A stretch of DNA of 64,000 nucleotides from Streptomyces sp. GQFP (GTDB lineage Bacteria > Actinomycetota > Actinomycetes > Streptomycetales > Streptomycetaceae): assembly GCF_021545335.1 (NCBI RefSeq), contig NZ_CP089312.1, forward strand, positions 1,798,001-1,862,000, written 5' to 3'. A program made the position numbers and the translations under genes. Each line of letters starts with the position of its first letter. The stretch's first letter is position 1. Positions 1 to 14,302 of the stretch are shown here, piece by piece. The notes beneath the pieces were generated by a model. That model worked only from the letters and a program-made list of their open reading frames with translations, did no database searches and was not told the origin of the DNA.

Positions 1-129
1 CTCCCGGCCGCCCTCACCCAGGGCCAGCGCGACTACTTCGGCGCCCACACCTACCGGCGTACCGACCGCGAGGGCCGCTTCCACACCCTCTGGGAGCGGG
101 CGGACCGGAGTGAGAGCGAAGTGATCTGA
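1..129 (+). CDS. gnd: 6-phosphogluconate dehydrogenase, C-terminal end only (partial)
   Basis: The first 42 codons of the window are the end of a gene that starts outside it and stops at TGA 127-129. The visible tail contains [17 protein letters not shown] followed by FHTLW, the very conserved C-terminal helix and tail of decarboxylating 6-phosphogluconate dehydrogenases (oxidative pentose phosphate pathway, 6-phosphogluconate to ribulose 5-phosphate). Only this tail can be judged, so the cofactor preference and gene length are unknown. It converges on the minus-strand gene that ends at 206. Confidence 0.8.
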   Translation, partial: LPAALTQGQRDYFGAHTYRRTDREGRFHTLWERADRSESEVI

Positions 130-205
130 CCGAGCCGCAAAGAACTCCGGCCACGCCCGTAGCGACATCGCTCGGCGTGGCCGGATCGGGTGGTGGCCGG
201 CCTCC

Positions 206-1699
206 TCAGGTCGTGCAGGGGCTGCCGTTCAGCGTGAAGTCGAACGGGGGCGCGTTCGTGCCCTGCCAGCTGGCGAGGAAGCCGAAGGAGACCGTGCCGT
301 CGGCCGCGACCGTCCTGTTGTAGTCGGCGGCCGTGGCCGTGACGCGGGCGCCGTCCTGGGCGAAGCTCGCGTCCCACATCTGGCCGACCTGCTGGCCGTT
401 GCGGAAGGACCAGGCGATGCTCCAGCCGTCGATGGCCTTCGCGGTGGTGACGCTGATGGTGGCCTGGAAGCCGTCGGGCCACTCGTTGACGAGGTCGTAC
501 TCGGCCTCGCAGGAGATCTCGTCGCTGTTGCTCTTGCTGGGGCTCGGCTTCGGCGCCGCGCCGCTCGCTGTGGCCGTGGAGGTGCCCTGGGGCTCCGGGT
601 CGGGCTTGTCCGAGGGTGTCGTGGACGTGTCCGGGGTCGACCGGTCGGGCGACGTCGACGGGGTCGCGCCCGCCGGGACGGTCACGCCGGACGGCAGGCC
701 GCCCGGGTCCGCCACGGGCTGGCCGTTGGTCGTGCCGCCCTTCGCGGAGACATCGTTGCCGGAGCCGCCGAACGGCATCAGCGAGACGGTGAGCGTCAGG
801 GCGGAGACGATGACGGCCGCGACCAGGATCGCCGTACGGCCGATGCGCGGACGGGACTCCCCGACGGTGAGGCCGGTGTCGATACCCGCTTCCCCGCGCC
901 CGCCGAGCAGACCGGCCTCGGCGGCGCGGCGGCGCCGTTCCAGGTAGGCGAGCCCGCCCCAGCCGATGACACCGCCGGCGAGTGCGGAGGGCAGTCCGCT
1001 GGCCCCGCCGTACAACCGCAGACAGGCGGCGGCCTCGGCGCAATCCACGCAGATCGCGAGGTGCCGGGAGAGGTCGTCGGGGATCTCGGCGCCCTGCGAA
1101 CGGGAGACCGCGTCGAGCAGCCGGGCGAAGGCGCGGCAGTCGGTGTCCATCGGGCTGTCGATGAGGTTGCGCTGGCAGCGGTCCCTGAACAGGGCGCGTA
1201 CCTGGGTGAGTTCCTCGGTGGCGCTGTCGGGGTCGAGGCCGAGCCGGCGGGCGACGACGGGCAGCGGCAGCGACTCCACGTCGGCCAGCCAGAGCAGGGC
1301 CGCGTCCCGTTCCTGCATGTCGCGCATGGCGCGCAGCGCGAGCGGGCGGCGCAGCGGCGGGCCCACGTACCGGGCGGCCTTGTCGGAGTTGAGCCACAGG
1401 CGCAGGTCGGGGTCGAGATGGTTGCCGTGTCCGGTCTCCTCCCAGGACGCGGCGGTACTGCGAACTGCCGCCAGGAGCAGGGGTATCCAGGGCAGGCGGG
1501 GTATGCGGCGTCCGTTGTTGCGGGCTCCGAAGTCGGCGGCGCGGGCCGCGTGGATACCGTGCGTGAACGCCTCGGCGGCGAGTTCGGTGCCGGCGGAGGC
1601 GCCGGACGTGCAGAGGTCGGCGTACGAGAGGACCGCGTCCCAGCACTCCGAGAACAGCGCTGCTTCGGCGGCGTCCTGAGGGGTCGGCAGATCTGGCAT
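206..1699 (-). CDS. Membrane-bound ECF-sigma-like / zinc anti-sigma / CBM2 fusion protein
   Basis: 497 residues if started at ATG 1699, which has GGAG eight bases upstream; the open frame extends to 1852 without a better site. Order of parts: residues 15-80 resemble sigma-70 region 2; 120-175 resemble region 4 (RDAALLWL, then VVARRLGLDPDSA as a helix-turn-helix); H213-x3-C217-x2-C220 is the zinc anti-sigma motif HxxxCxxC; 289-308 is one membrane helix; 330-392 is a Pro/Ser/Thr linker; 397-497 is a family 2 carbohydrate-binding module with its terminal Cys397/Cys495 pair and Trp407, Trp426, Trp442 and Trp478. The topology puts the sigma-like part inside and the cellulose/xylan-binding module outside. 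My inference is a single-polypeptide polysaccharide sensor. Actinobacterial ECF groups with fused extensions are known, but I cannot assign this one. Confidence 0.7.
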   Translation of the reverse strand: MPDLPTPQDAAEAALFSECWDAVLSYADLCTSGASAGTELAAEAFTHGIHAARAADFGARNNGRRIPRLPWIPLLLAAVRSTAASWEETGHGNHLDPDLRLWLNSDKAARYVGPPLRRPLALRAMRDMQERDAALLWLADVESLPLPVVARRLGLDPDSATEELTQVRALFRDRCQRNLIDSPMDTDCRAFARLLDAVSRSQGAEIPDDLSRHLAICVDCAEAAACLRLYGGASGLPSALAGGVIGWGGLAYLERRRRAAEAGLLGGRGEAGIDTGLTVGESRPRIGRTAILVAAVIVSALTLTVSLMPFGGSGNDVSAKGGTTNGQPVADPGGLPSGVTVPAGATPSTSPDRSTPDTSTTPSDKPDPEPQGTSTATASGAAPKPSPSKSNSDEISCEAEYDLVNEWPDGFQATISVTTAKAIDGWSIAWSFRNGQQVGQMWDASFAQDGARVTATAADYNRTVAADGTVSFGFLASWQGTNAPPFDFTLNGSPCTT

Positions 1700-1869
1700 A
1701 TGGGGGGACTCCAGCATCAACGGCTTGCACACGCCAACGTCAAGGTCAACTGACCCCAAGAGCAGGGGAGTTGGGGACCGTTTTGCAAAACGGAGCCCGA
1801 GCTTTTCACGTCTCCCGCACAACTGACAAGCGACGTATTCACATGTCGTCACATGTCAACGCGGACTCG

Positions 1870-1926
1870 CCGTACGGGGGTTCAGGGTTACTGGGAACCA
1901 CGCATGGTTCCCAGTCCCCCATACGG
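1870..1926. terminator. Nested inverted repeat, likely terminator after the radical SAM gene
   Basis: The inner stem is perfect: 11 bp, 1890-1900 with 1905-1915, around a four-base loop. An outer 11 bp stem (1870-1880 with 1916-1926, one mismatch) encloses it, with a nine-base bulge on one side. It lies 19 bp past the minus-strand stop at 1945 and about 170 bp upstream of the next minus-strand start, so it fits a strong terminator between the two genes. There is no T tract, as is usual in Streptomyces. Confidence 0.65.
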
Positions 1927-1944
1927 ATCGAGGCGGTGTTCCGT

Positions 1945-4661
<2,717 letters not shown>

Positions 4662-4722
4662 TCCGCGCTGATCCGCCGGGTGTGCCGCCAAGTGCGGGAA
4701 GACTTTCTTCAGCCCCTTTCCT

Positions 4723-4736
4723 AACCCCTTGTCGAA
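4723..4736 (+). promoter_or_regulatory. Candidate ROK-regulator site upstream of the ROK gene
   Basis: A 14-base element, AACCCCTTGTCGAA, about 90 bp before the regulator start. The same element with one substitution lies upstream of the adjacent transporter operon (6198-6211), which suggests a common operator or promoter element. This is inference from two sites only. Confidence 0.4.
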
Positions 4737-4827
4737 CCTCCCCCGCTGCCCATAGCCTGGCGCGGCGCCGGTGCCGTCACGCCCGGTCTGTCTGCACTGA
4801 GGTCTGCACGGCGAGGGGGCAAGCCCG

Positions 4828-6066
4828 GTGGTGAAGCGCACATCACGTGACATCCGCACCGCTAACCGCTATGAGGTGCTGCGCCAGCTCATCGCCCACT
4901 CCCCCACCTCCCGGCAGGAGCTGGCGGCGGCCACGGGGCTGAGCCTGGCCACGGTCGCCACGCTCGTCGGTGAGCTGCTCGATCTGCGGATGATCACGGA
5001 GGTCGGGTTCGAGGACTCGGCGGGCGGCCGGCCCCGCGGTCTCGTGGCCGTCAACGCGTCGGGGGGCGCGCTGATCGGCGTCGACATCGCGGAGACGTAC
5101 GTCCATGTCGAGCTGTTCGATCTCGCGCTGAACGTGCTGGCCCGCGCCGACGAGGACATGCGCCCCGGCGAGAGCCTGCCCGAGCAGGTGGTCAGCCATG
5201 TGGCCGCCGCCGTCGGTTCCGTGGTCGCGCAGGCCGGTATCGAGGGCGCGCGGGTGCTGGGCGTCGGGGTGAGCGTGCCGGGGCAGGTGGACCGGGACAC
5301 CGGTATCTCGGAGTACGCGCCCAACTGGGACTGGCACGACGTGCCGCTGCTCGATCTGCTGTCCGAGGTCATCGCGTACCCCCTCTACCTGGACAATCCG
5401 CTGCGCGCCGGCGCGGTGGCGGAGATGTGGTTCGGGGCGGCGCGCGGGCGTGGGGACACGGTGGTGGTCAACCTCGGGACGGGGGTCGGCGCCGGGCTCG
5501 CGCTCCAGGGCGGGCTGTACCGGGGGGTGAGCAACAGCGCCGGCGAGTGGGGTCACACCACGCTCGTCCTGGACGGACGGCTGTGCCGCTGCGGCAACCA
5601 CGGCTGCGTGGAGGCCTATGTGGGCGCGCCCGGCATCATGCTGAACCTGCGGGAGATCGGCCCGAGCAGCCCGCTGCTGCACCCCGACGACCAGACCGCC
5701 ACGATCGACGCGCTGGCCCGCGGCGTGGACGAGCGGGACCCCGTGGCGCTCAAGGTCGTACAGGAGACGGCCCGTTACATCGGCGCGGGTATCGCGAACC
5801 TGGTCAACGTCCTCAACCCGGAAGTGGTCGTGCTCAGCAGCTGGGTGGCCCGCAGGCTGGGCGAACCGCTGCTGCGTGAAGTGCGCGAGGCCGTCGGGCG
5901 GCACGCGCTGCCTCGGCCGATGGCCGCCACCGAGATCGTCCTGTCCGCCATCCCCACCGATCCGGCGTGTCTGGGCGCGGCGACGTTCGCCCTCGAAGGG
6001 GCGCTGTCCTCGGCCACCCAGCGGTCGTCGTCCGCCCGGCGCACCGGTCCGATGCCCCTGAAGTAG
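4828..6066 (+). CDS. ROK family transcriptional regulator
   Basis: 412 residues from GTG 4828 (a second GTG follows directly at 4831; GAGGGGG lies upstream). Residues 15-60 form a winged helix-turn-helix (SRQELAAATGLSLATVATLV). The rest is a ROK sugar-kinase-like domain with the phosphate loop VVVNLGTGVGAG and the zinc-binding CRCGNHGCVEAY preceded by GEWGH. Regulators of this type repress sugar transport genes and respond to the sugar or its phosphate. It sits immediately upstream of, and in the same direction as, the ABC importer and beta-galactosidase, which it most likely controls; the shared 14-base element supports this. Confidence 0.88.
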   Translation: MVKRTSRDIRTANRYEVLRQLIAHSPTSRQELAAATGLSLATVATLVGELLDLRMITEVGFEDSAGGRPRGLVAVNASGGALIGVDIAETYVHVELFDLALNVLARADEDMRPGESLPEQVVSHVAAAVGSVVAQAGIEGARVLGVGVSVPGQVDRDTGISEYAPNWDWHDVPLLDLLSEVIAYPLYLDNPLRAGAVAEMWFGAARGRGDTVVVNLGTGVGAGLALQGGLYRGVSNSAGEWGHTTLVLDGRLCRCGNHGCVEAYVGAPGIMLNLREIGPSSPLLHPDDQTATIDALARGVDERDPVALKVVQETARYIGAGIANLVNVLNPEVVVLSSWVARRLGEPLLREVREAVGRHALPRPMAATEIVLSAIPTDPACLGAATFALEGALSSATQRSSSARRTGPMPLK

Positions 6067-6197
6067 GTCCGGGCCGGCGGCCAACCAGCCCTGCGCGAAC
6101 CGTGGTTGACGCGGTCCGCGACTTCGTCGTGTCCGGCGCGGACCCCGTCGCGTCCGACATCCCGAACGCCGGGCAACGTTTCGAACGTGCTTCGTCC

Positions 6198-6229
6198 AAC
6201 CCCTTGCCGAAGCCTTAACCGAAGGTTAA
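6198..6229 (+). promoter_or_regulatory. Candidate operator of the transporter / beta-galactosidase operon
   Basis: Two adjacent elements 80-110 bp before the operon. AACCCCTTGCCGAA (6198-6211) matches 13 of 14 bases of the element before the ROK gene. A perfect 6 bp inverted repeat, TTAACC-GAA-GGTTAA, lies at 6215-6229. They are placed where a repressor could block the promoter. Confidence 0.45.
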
Positions 6230-6309
6230 CGTCCCGCTCCGCACCTCCTGTTTCAGCCACTCGGCGTTGAGCCCGTGGCCCGCAGCCGCACTAGAGACAA
6301 GGACGTCAC

Positions 6310-7572
6310 ATGTCGGCCATGAGCAGCAACTGGGACCGCCGATCCATCCTCCGGGCCGCAGCAGGCCTGTCCGCCGCGGGCGCGCTGACCGCCTGCGGCG
6401 GCAACAACGGCCGTTCGGGCGGCGGCAGTTCGGGCAAGAACCTCACGCAGTACTTCCACGCGTACGGCGAGGCGGGGACCGAGCAGGCCATCAAGAAGTA
6501 CGCCAAGGCGTACGAGGGCGCGAACGTGACCACGCAGTGGATCACCGGCACCAACTTCGAGAGCAAGCTGTTCTCGTCGCTGCTCACCGACCAGGCGCCG
6601 GACGTCTTCGAGTTCCACCCGCAGCTCCAGCTGATCAAGAGCGGTCAGGTGGCGCCGCTGGACGACATCATCAACCCGGTGAAGTCCGACTTCAATCCGG
6701 CGGACATCAAGTCGCACACCGTCGACGGCAAGGTCTACGGCGTCCGGATGATCGACGACCCGCAGTTCTTCTACTACCGCAAGTCGCTGCTGGAGAAGGC
6801 GGGCATAGGCATCCCGCAGACCCTTGAGGAACTCGCCGAGGCCGCCGAGAAGCTCACCACCGACAAGGTCAAGGGCCTCTTCCTCGGCAACAACCTGGTG
6901 TCGACGAACTACGCCCTCGTCTGGGCGGCCGGCGCCGACCAGCTCAACGACAAGAACGAGATCGCGTACCACACGGACGACGTGGCCGCGGCACTGAAGG
7001 TGTACCGCAAGATGTTCACCAGCGGCCATCTGCTCCTCGACGCCCCCGCCGACTACTGGGACCCCTCGGCGCTGGTCCAGGGCCTCACCGCGATCCAGTG
7101 GTGCGGTATGTGGGCGATGCCCGTGATGCAGAAGGCCCTCGGCGACGACCTCGGCATCTTCCCCTTCCCCTCGGCGGCCTCCGGCGCCAAGCCGGCCGTC
7201 TACAACGGCGGTTGGTCGATGTTCGTCAACGCCAAGGGCAAGAACGTCGACCTGGCCAAGGAGTACGTGAAGTGGCTGTGGATCGACCAGAAGGAGTACC
7301 AGGAGGACTGGGCCCTCAGCTACGGCTTCCACGTACCGCCGCGCACCTCGCTCGCCGAGTCCGCCACCAAGCTGAAGACGGGCCTGCCCGCCGAGGGCGT
7401 CAAGCTCTTCACCGACTACGGGCGCTTCGACAACATCTCGTGGACCCAGGCCATGATCACCGCCCTTGAGGGTGTGATCGCCGACGCCGTCCGCAAGGGC
7501 GTCGATCCCGAGAAGGCGCTCGACACGGCGGACGTGAAGGTCAACCGCGAGCTCAAGACGCTGTTCGGATAG
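6310..7572 (+). CDS. ABC sugar transporter, substrate-binding lipoprotein
   Basis: 420 residues, ATG 6310 with AAGGAC six bases upstream. The N-terminus has a twin-arginine-like DRRSILRAAAG, a hydrophobic stretch and a lipobox (ALTAC, Cys33), so the mature protein should be a lipid-anchored extracellular binding protein. The body is a family 1 solute-binding fold (extended ATG near YGVRMIDDPQFFYYRKSLLEKAG, and GGWSMFVNAKGKN late in the protein). It is the first gene of an operon with two permeases and a beta-galactosidase. No ATPase is encoded here; Streptomyces often uses a shared MsiK-type ATPase elsewhere. The ligand is probably a galactoside or galacto-oligosaccharide, judged from the linked enzyme. 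Confidence 0.9.
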   Translation: MSAMSSNWDRRSILRAAAGLSAAGALTACGGNNGRSGGGSSGKNLTQYFHAYGEAGTEQAIKKYAKAYEGANVTTQWITGTNFESKLFSSLLTDQAPDVFEFHPQLQLIKSGQVAPLDDIINPVKSDFNPADIKSHTVDGKVYGVRMIDDPQFFYYRKSLLEKAGIGIPQTLEELAEAAEKLTTDKVKGLFLGNNLVSTNYALVWAAGADQLNDKNEIAYHTDDVAAALKVYRKMFTSGHLLLDAPADYWDPSALVQGLTAIQWCGMWAMPVMQKALGDDLGIFPFPSAASGAKPAVYNGGWSMFVNAKGKNVDLAKEYVKWLWIDQKEYQEDWALSYGFHVPPRTSLAESATKLKTGLPAEGVKLFTDYGRFDNISWTQAMITALEGVIADAVRKGVDPEKALDTADVKVNRELKTLFG

Positions 7573-7607
7573 GCGGGCGGACGGGCAGCGAACGGACAGG
7601 CATCGAC

Positions 7608-8567
7608 ATGTCGACCACCACGCGCGAACTCGCGCGCCCCGCCCCGGCCAAGGTCCCCAGGACCAAGCCTCGGCGGGGCGTGGCGGGCGCCACCCTCAAC
7701 TTCTGGATCTTCACCGGCCCGTTCCTCCTCGGCCTGGTGATCTTCGTCTACATCCCCATCGGCTGGAGCCTGTGGCTCAGCTTCTTCGAGGCACGCTTCA
7801 CCGTCACCCCGGACAAGTTCGTCGGCTTCGACAACTACAAGTGGATGCTGACGAACGACTCGTTCGTCAAGTCCCTGGGGACCTTCACCGTCTTCGCCGT
7901 GATCATCGTCCCCGTCACCTGGGCGTTCTCCCTGGCGCTGGCTCTGATGGTGAACCGGCTGCGCTTCATGAAGGCGTTCTTCCGCTCCGTCTTCTTCCTG
8001 CCGGCCGCGTGCAGCTTCGTCGCCGCCTCGCTGATCTGGAAGATGTCCCTCTTCAGCGGCGTCCGGTTCGGCCTCATGAACACGGTCCTCGGCTGGTTCG
8101 GCGTCGAGAACATCGCCTGGCTGGCCAATCCCAGCCCGCCCTGGTACTGGCTGGTCATCGTCACCGTACGACTGTGGCTCCAGGCCGGTTTCTACATGAT
8201 CCTGTTCCTGGCGGCGCTGCAGAACATCCCGCCGGAGCTGTACGAGGCCGCCGCCATCGACGGTGCCAAGCCCGGCTGGCAGACCTTCCGGCACATCACG
8301 CTGCCCCAGCTGCGGGCGACCTCGACCGCCGTGATCCTGCTGCTGCTCGTGGCCGCCTACCAGGCCTTCGACGAGTTCTTCAACCTGCTCGCGAAGACGA
8401 CATGGGGCCGCCCGCCGCTCGTCGAGCTGTACTACATGGCCCTGGGTGACAGCCAGGACTACGGCGCCGGCAGCGCGGGTGCGGTCATCCTGACCCTGCT
8501 GATCTGCACGGTGACCCTGCTCCAGGGCAAGCTCATGGGCTTCGGAAGGGGGGAGCAGTCCAAGTGA
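7608..8567 (+). CDS. ABC sugar transporter permease (MalF/UgpA type)
   Basis: 319 residues with about six membrane helices. The EAA loop that contacts the ATPase is visible as ELYEAAAIDGAKPGWQTFRHITLPQL near residues 220-245. The gene starts 35 bp after the binding protein and its stop overlaps the start of the second permease. Together the two permeases form the membrane channel of a carbohydrate importer of the CUT1 family. Confidence 0.92.
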   Translation: MSTTTRELARPAPAKVPRTKPRRGVAGATLNFWIFTGPFLLGLVIFVYIPIGWSLWLSFFEARFTVTPDKFVGFDNYKWMLTNDSFVKSLGTFTVFAVIIVPVTWAFSLALALMVNRLRFMKAFFRSVFFLPAACSFVAASLIWKMSLFSGVRFGLMNTVLGWFGVENIAWLANPSPPWYWLVIVTVRLWLQAGFYMILFLAALQNIPPELYEAAAIDGAKPGWQTFRHITLPQLRATSTAVILLLLVAAYQAFDEFFNLLAKTTWGRPPLVELYYMALGDSQDYGAGSAGAVILTLLICTVTLLQGKLMGFGRGEQSK

Positions 8568-9469
8568 CCACCACCATAGAGACCGGCAAGGCCGACGCCG
8601 GGCCCCCACCGCCTCCCAGGCGCCGCGAACGCAGGCGCGACCGGCGCGGGGTGATCGGCTCCGCCGGCCTCTACCTCGCCACCGGCATCTGCGCCCTGCT
8701 GTTCCTGGTCCCCTTCTATCTGATCGTCCGCAACGCGTTGTCCACGGACGCCGAGATCACCGGCGAGAACTGGCAGTGGTTCCCCACCGACATCCAGTGG
8801 GGCAACATCAGCGAGCTGTTCAGCGACGAGACGGTCCCCTTCGCGCACTCCCTGTGGAACTCCTGGCTGGTCGGCGTCGGGCACACGATCGGCACCCTGC
8901 TGGTCTGCTCGCTCGCGGGCTACGGCCTCGCCCGTATCCCGTACAAGCACGCCAACAAGATCTTCTACGCCGTTCTGGTGACCCTGATGGTCCCGGCCGC
9001 CGTCACCTTCGTGCCCAGCTTTGTGCTGGTTTCGTCGCTCGGCTGGGTGTCCTCCTTCCAGGGGCTCATCGTTCCGGGGCTCTTCAGTGGTTTCACCTGC
9101 TTCCTGTTCCGGCAGTACTTCTTGGGGTTCCCGAAGGAGTTGGAGGAGGCGGCGCGCGTGGACGGGCTCGGTTACTGGAGCGCGTACTGGCGCATCGTCG
9201 TACCCAACTCGCTGAACTTCTTCGCCGCTATCGCGACGATCACGTTCATCAGCGGCTGGAACGCCTTCCTCTGGCCCCTGGTCATCGGTCAGGATCAGGA
9301 GGCCTGGACGGTACAGATCGCGCTGTCCTCGTACATGACCAACCAAACAGTCAACTTCCATCTGATCTTCATGGCCACGGCCGTATCGATCCTGCCCCTG
9401 GTGTTCGTGTTCCTCTTCCTCCAGCGCTGGCTGGTGCAGGGGGTCGCACAGACCGGCATCAAGGGCTGA
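8564..9469 (+). CDS. ABC sugar transporter permease (MalG/UgpE type)
   Basis: 301 residues from GTG 8564, which overlaps the preceding stop as GTGA, so translation is likely coupled. A basic N-terminus (RRRERRRDRRG) precedes about six membrane helices; the EAA loop appears as ELEEAARVDGLGYWSAYWRIVVP. Partner of the preceding permease. The beta-galactosidase follows after 38 bp. Confidence 0.92.
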   Translation: MTTTIETGKADAGPPPPPRRRERRRDRRGVIGSAGLYLATGICALLFLVPFYLIVRNALSTDAEITGENWQWFPTDIQWGNISELFSDETVPFAHSLWNSWLVGVGHTIGTLLVCSLAGYGLARIPYKHANKIFYAVLVTLMVPAAVTFVPSFVLVSSLGWVSSFQGLIVPGLFSGFTCFLFRQYFLGFPKELEEAARVDGLGYWSAYWRIVVPNSLNFFAAIATITFISGWNAFLWPLVIGQDQEAWTVQIALSSYMTNQTVNFHLIFMATAVSILPLVFVFLFLQRWLVQGVAQTGIKG

Positions 9470-9495
9470 GCCGCCGATCGCGCCTATCGCGCTGA

Positions 9496-12393
<2,898 letters not shown>

Positions 12394-12412
12394 GTATGTT
12401 ACCGGTCACATC

Positions 12413-12447
12413 ACACGGCCGTCCGGCTCCCAGCCGGACGGCCGTGT
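12413..12447 (+). terminator. Terminator hairpin after the beta-galactosidase
   Basis: A perfect 16 bp GC-rich stem (12413-12428 with 12432-12447) around a CCC loop, 20 bp past the stop and 33 bp before the next gene. Confidence 0.85.
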
Positions 12448-12479
12448 TCGTGCGTCGCAAGCTCCCGGAGGTTCCCTGA

Positions 12480-13493
12480 GTGAGTGGTTCCATCGAGGTC
12501 CGCGGCCTGTCCCGGACCTTCCACACCACCGTGCGGCGTCCCGGTTTCACCGGGGCCCTGCGCTCCCTCGTCCAGCCGGAACGGGTCGCGAAGGACGCCG
12601 TCTCCGACATCACCTTCGACGTCGCGCCGGGTGAACTCCTGGCCCTGCTAGGCCCGAACGGCGCCGGGAAATCCACCACCATCAAGATGCTCACCGGCAT
12701 CCTCACCCCCACCTCCGGCGAGGCACGCGTCGCCGGCGTGGTGCCCTACCTGGAGCGCGAGCGCAACGCCCGCAACATCGGGGCGGTGTTCGGCCAGCGC
12801 ACCCAGCTCTGGTGGGACCTGCCGGTGCGCGAGTCGTTCTCGATCCTCCGGGACATCTACGAGATACCCAAGCCCGAACACGACGTACGGCTGCGGGAGT
12901 TCGACGACCTGCTGCAACTCTCCACGTTCTGGGACACCCGAGTACGGCACCTCTCTCTGGGCCAACGGGTGCGCTGCGACCTGGCGGCGGCGCTGCTGCA
13001 CGACCCGCCGGTGGTGTTCCTCGACGAACCCACCATCGGCATGGACGTGGTGGTGAAGGAACAGGTACGGGAGTTCCTGCGCCACCAGGTGGAAGAACGC
13101 GGCCGGACGGTGTTGCTGACCACCCACGACATGACGGAGGTCGAGCGGCTCGCCGAGCGGGTCGTCCTCGTCAACCACGGCCGGCTGGTGCTGGACGGCA
13201 CGCTGGACGAGATCAAGAAGAGGTTCGGCTCGACCTGGCAGGTCCGGGCGACCCTGGCCGACCCGCACGCGGAGGTCGAGGCGCTCCCCGGCATCGCCCT
13301 TCTGCGCCGCGAAGGCCCGCAGGTGGTCTTCGGCCCCGACGGCCCGTCCGCTCCGACGGTCCACCAGGCGCTCAAGCGGGTCATCGAGCGGTACGAGGTG
13401 ACGGACATCGCCCTCGACGAGGCCGACCTGGAGGACGTGATGCGGGCCGCGTACGTCCACGCCGACGCCCCGACTCCACGCGAGGGCAGCTGA
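12480..13493 (+). CDS. ABC-2 type exporter, ATP-binding protein
   Basis: 337 residues from GTG 12480 with GGAGG upstream. It has Walker A (LLGPNGAGKST), an atypical signature (LSLGQRVRCDLA in place of LSGGQ), Walker B (VVFLDEPTIGMD) and the switch His (LLTTHD). A C-terminal extension of about 90 residues follows the nucleotide-binding domain. It lies two bases before the first permease, and the three genes form one exporter of the DrrA/B-like kind. The substrate cannot be inferred. Confidence 0.88.
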   Translation: MSGSIEVRGLSRTFHTTVRRPGFTGALRSLVQPERVAKDAVSDITFDVAPGELLALLGPNGAGKSTTIKMLTGILTPTSGEARVAGVVPYLERERNARNIGAVFGQRTQLWWDLPVRESFSILRDIYEIPKPEHDVRLREFDDLLQLSTFWDTRVRHLSLGQRVRCDLAAALLHDPPVVFLDEPTIGMDVVVKEQVREFLRHQVEERGRTVLLTTHDMTEVERLAERVVLVNHGRLVLDGTLDEIKKRFGSTWQVRATLADPHAEVEALPGIALLRREGPQVVFGPDGPSAPTVHQALKRVIERYEVTDIALDEADLEDVMRAAYVHADAPTPREGS

Positions 13494-13494
13494 C

Positions 13495-14298
13495 ATGGCC
13501 GTCCTGCACGCCTGGCGGGCCACCAGGGTCACACCCCTCGGTGAGCTGCACGCCCCGCCCCGGATGACCGCCGCGCTGGTCCGGCTGACCGTCCAGGTGG
13601 TCCTGGTCGCGTCCCTGTGGAACGGCCTGTACCAGCAGACCGGTACGACGGCCGGCCTCGACCGCGAGCAGGCGGTGACGTACGCCGTGATGGCCGTACT
13701 CGCCTCCCGCCTGCGGGAGTTGGACCAGTACGCGGGCCGCGACTCCGTGCTCCAGCACATGCACTTCGGCACGATCGTGTACTGGTACCTGCGCCCGCTG
13801 CCGCCCCAGCGCTACTACGCGCTGCGCGCACTCGGCGAGCAACTGTACGGCTTCGCCTGGGCGTTGACCGGGTACGTCCTGTGCCTCGCCGTCGGGGTGG
13901 TCGAGCCGCCCGAATCGGCGCCCGTGGCAGGGGTGTTCGCGTTGAGCCTGCTGCTGGGCCAGCTGGTCCTGTATTACGTCATGCTGGTGATCGACCAGCT
14001 GTGCTTCTGGACGCTGCGCAACGGCGCCGCGATGCTCATCCTGATCTTCGCGCAGAACCTGCTGTCCGGGGTGTACGCACCCCTGTGGTTCTTCCCGGGC
14101 TGGTTCATCACGCTCAGCTCCTTCCTGCCCTTCCAGGCCACACTGAGCGTGCCGCTGTCGCTGTACGTGGGCCGCGTCCCGCTCTCGGACGCGGCCTTCC
14201 AGCTGTCTGTCCAGGTCATCTGGATCGTCCTGCTGGCCCTGTTCACCCGGTTCCTGTGGAGCCGGGCCGCCCGCCGCGTGATCTCCCAGGGAGGCTGA
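13495..14298 (+). CDS. ABC-2 family transporter permease
   Basis: 267 residues with about six predicted membrane helices; the N-terminal 25 residues are cytoplasmic. It starts one base after the ATPase stop and ends four bases before the second permease, so the three are co-translated. ABC-2 permeases work as a pair; no further function can be read. Confidence 0.82.
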   Translation: MAVLHAWRATRVTPLGELHAPPRMTAALVRLTVQVVLVASLWNGLYQQTGTTAGLDREQAVTYAVMAVLASRLRELDQYAGRDSVLQHMHFGTIVYWYLRPLPPQRYYALRALGEQLYGFAWALTGYVLCLAVGVVEPPESAPVAGVFALSLLLGQLVLYYVMLVIDQLCFWTLRNGAAMLILIFAQNLLSGVYAPLWFFPGWFITLSSFLPFQATLSVPLSLYVGRVPLSDAAFQLSVQVIWIVLLALFTRFLWSRAARRVISQGG

Positions 14299-14302
14299 GG
14301 CC

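Noticed and set aside
1846..1860. Direct repeat CACATGTC before the sigma/CBM2 gene, as a regulator site
   Set aside because: Two short copies only, 150 bp upstream of the chosen start, with no partner elsewhere in the window.
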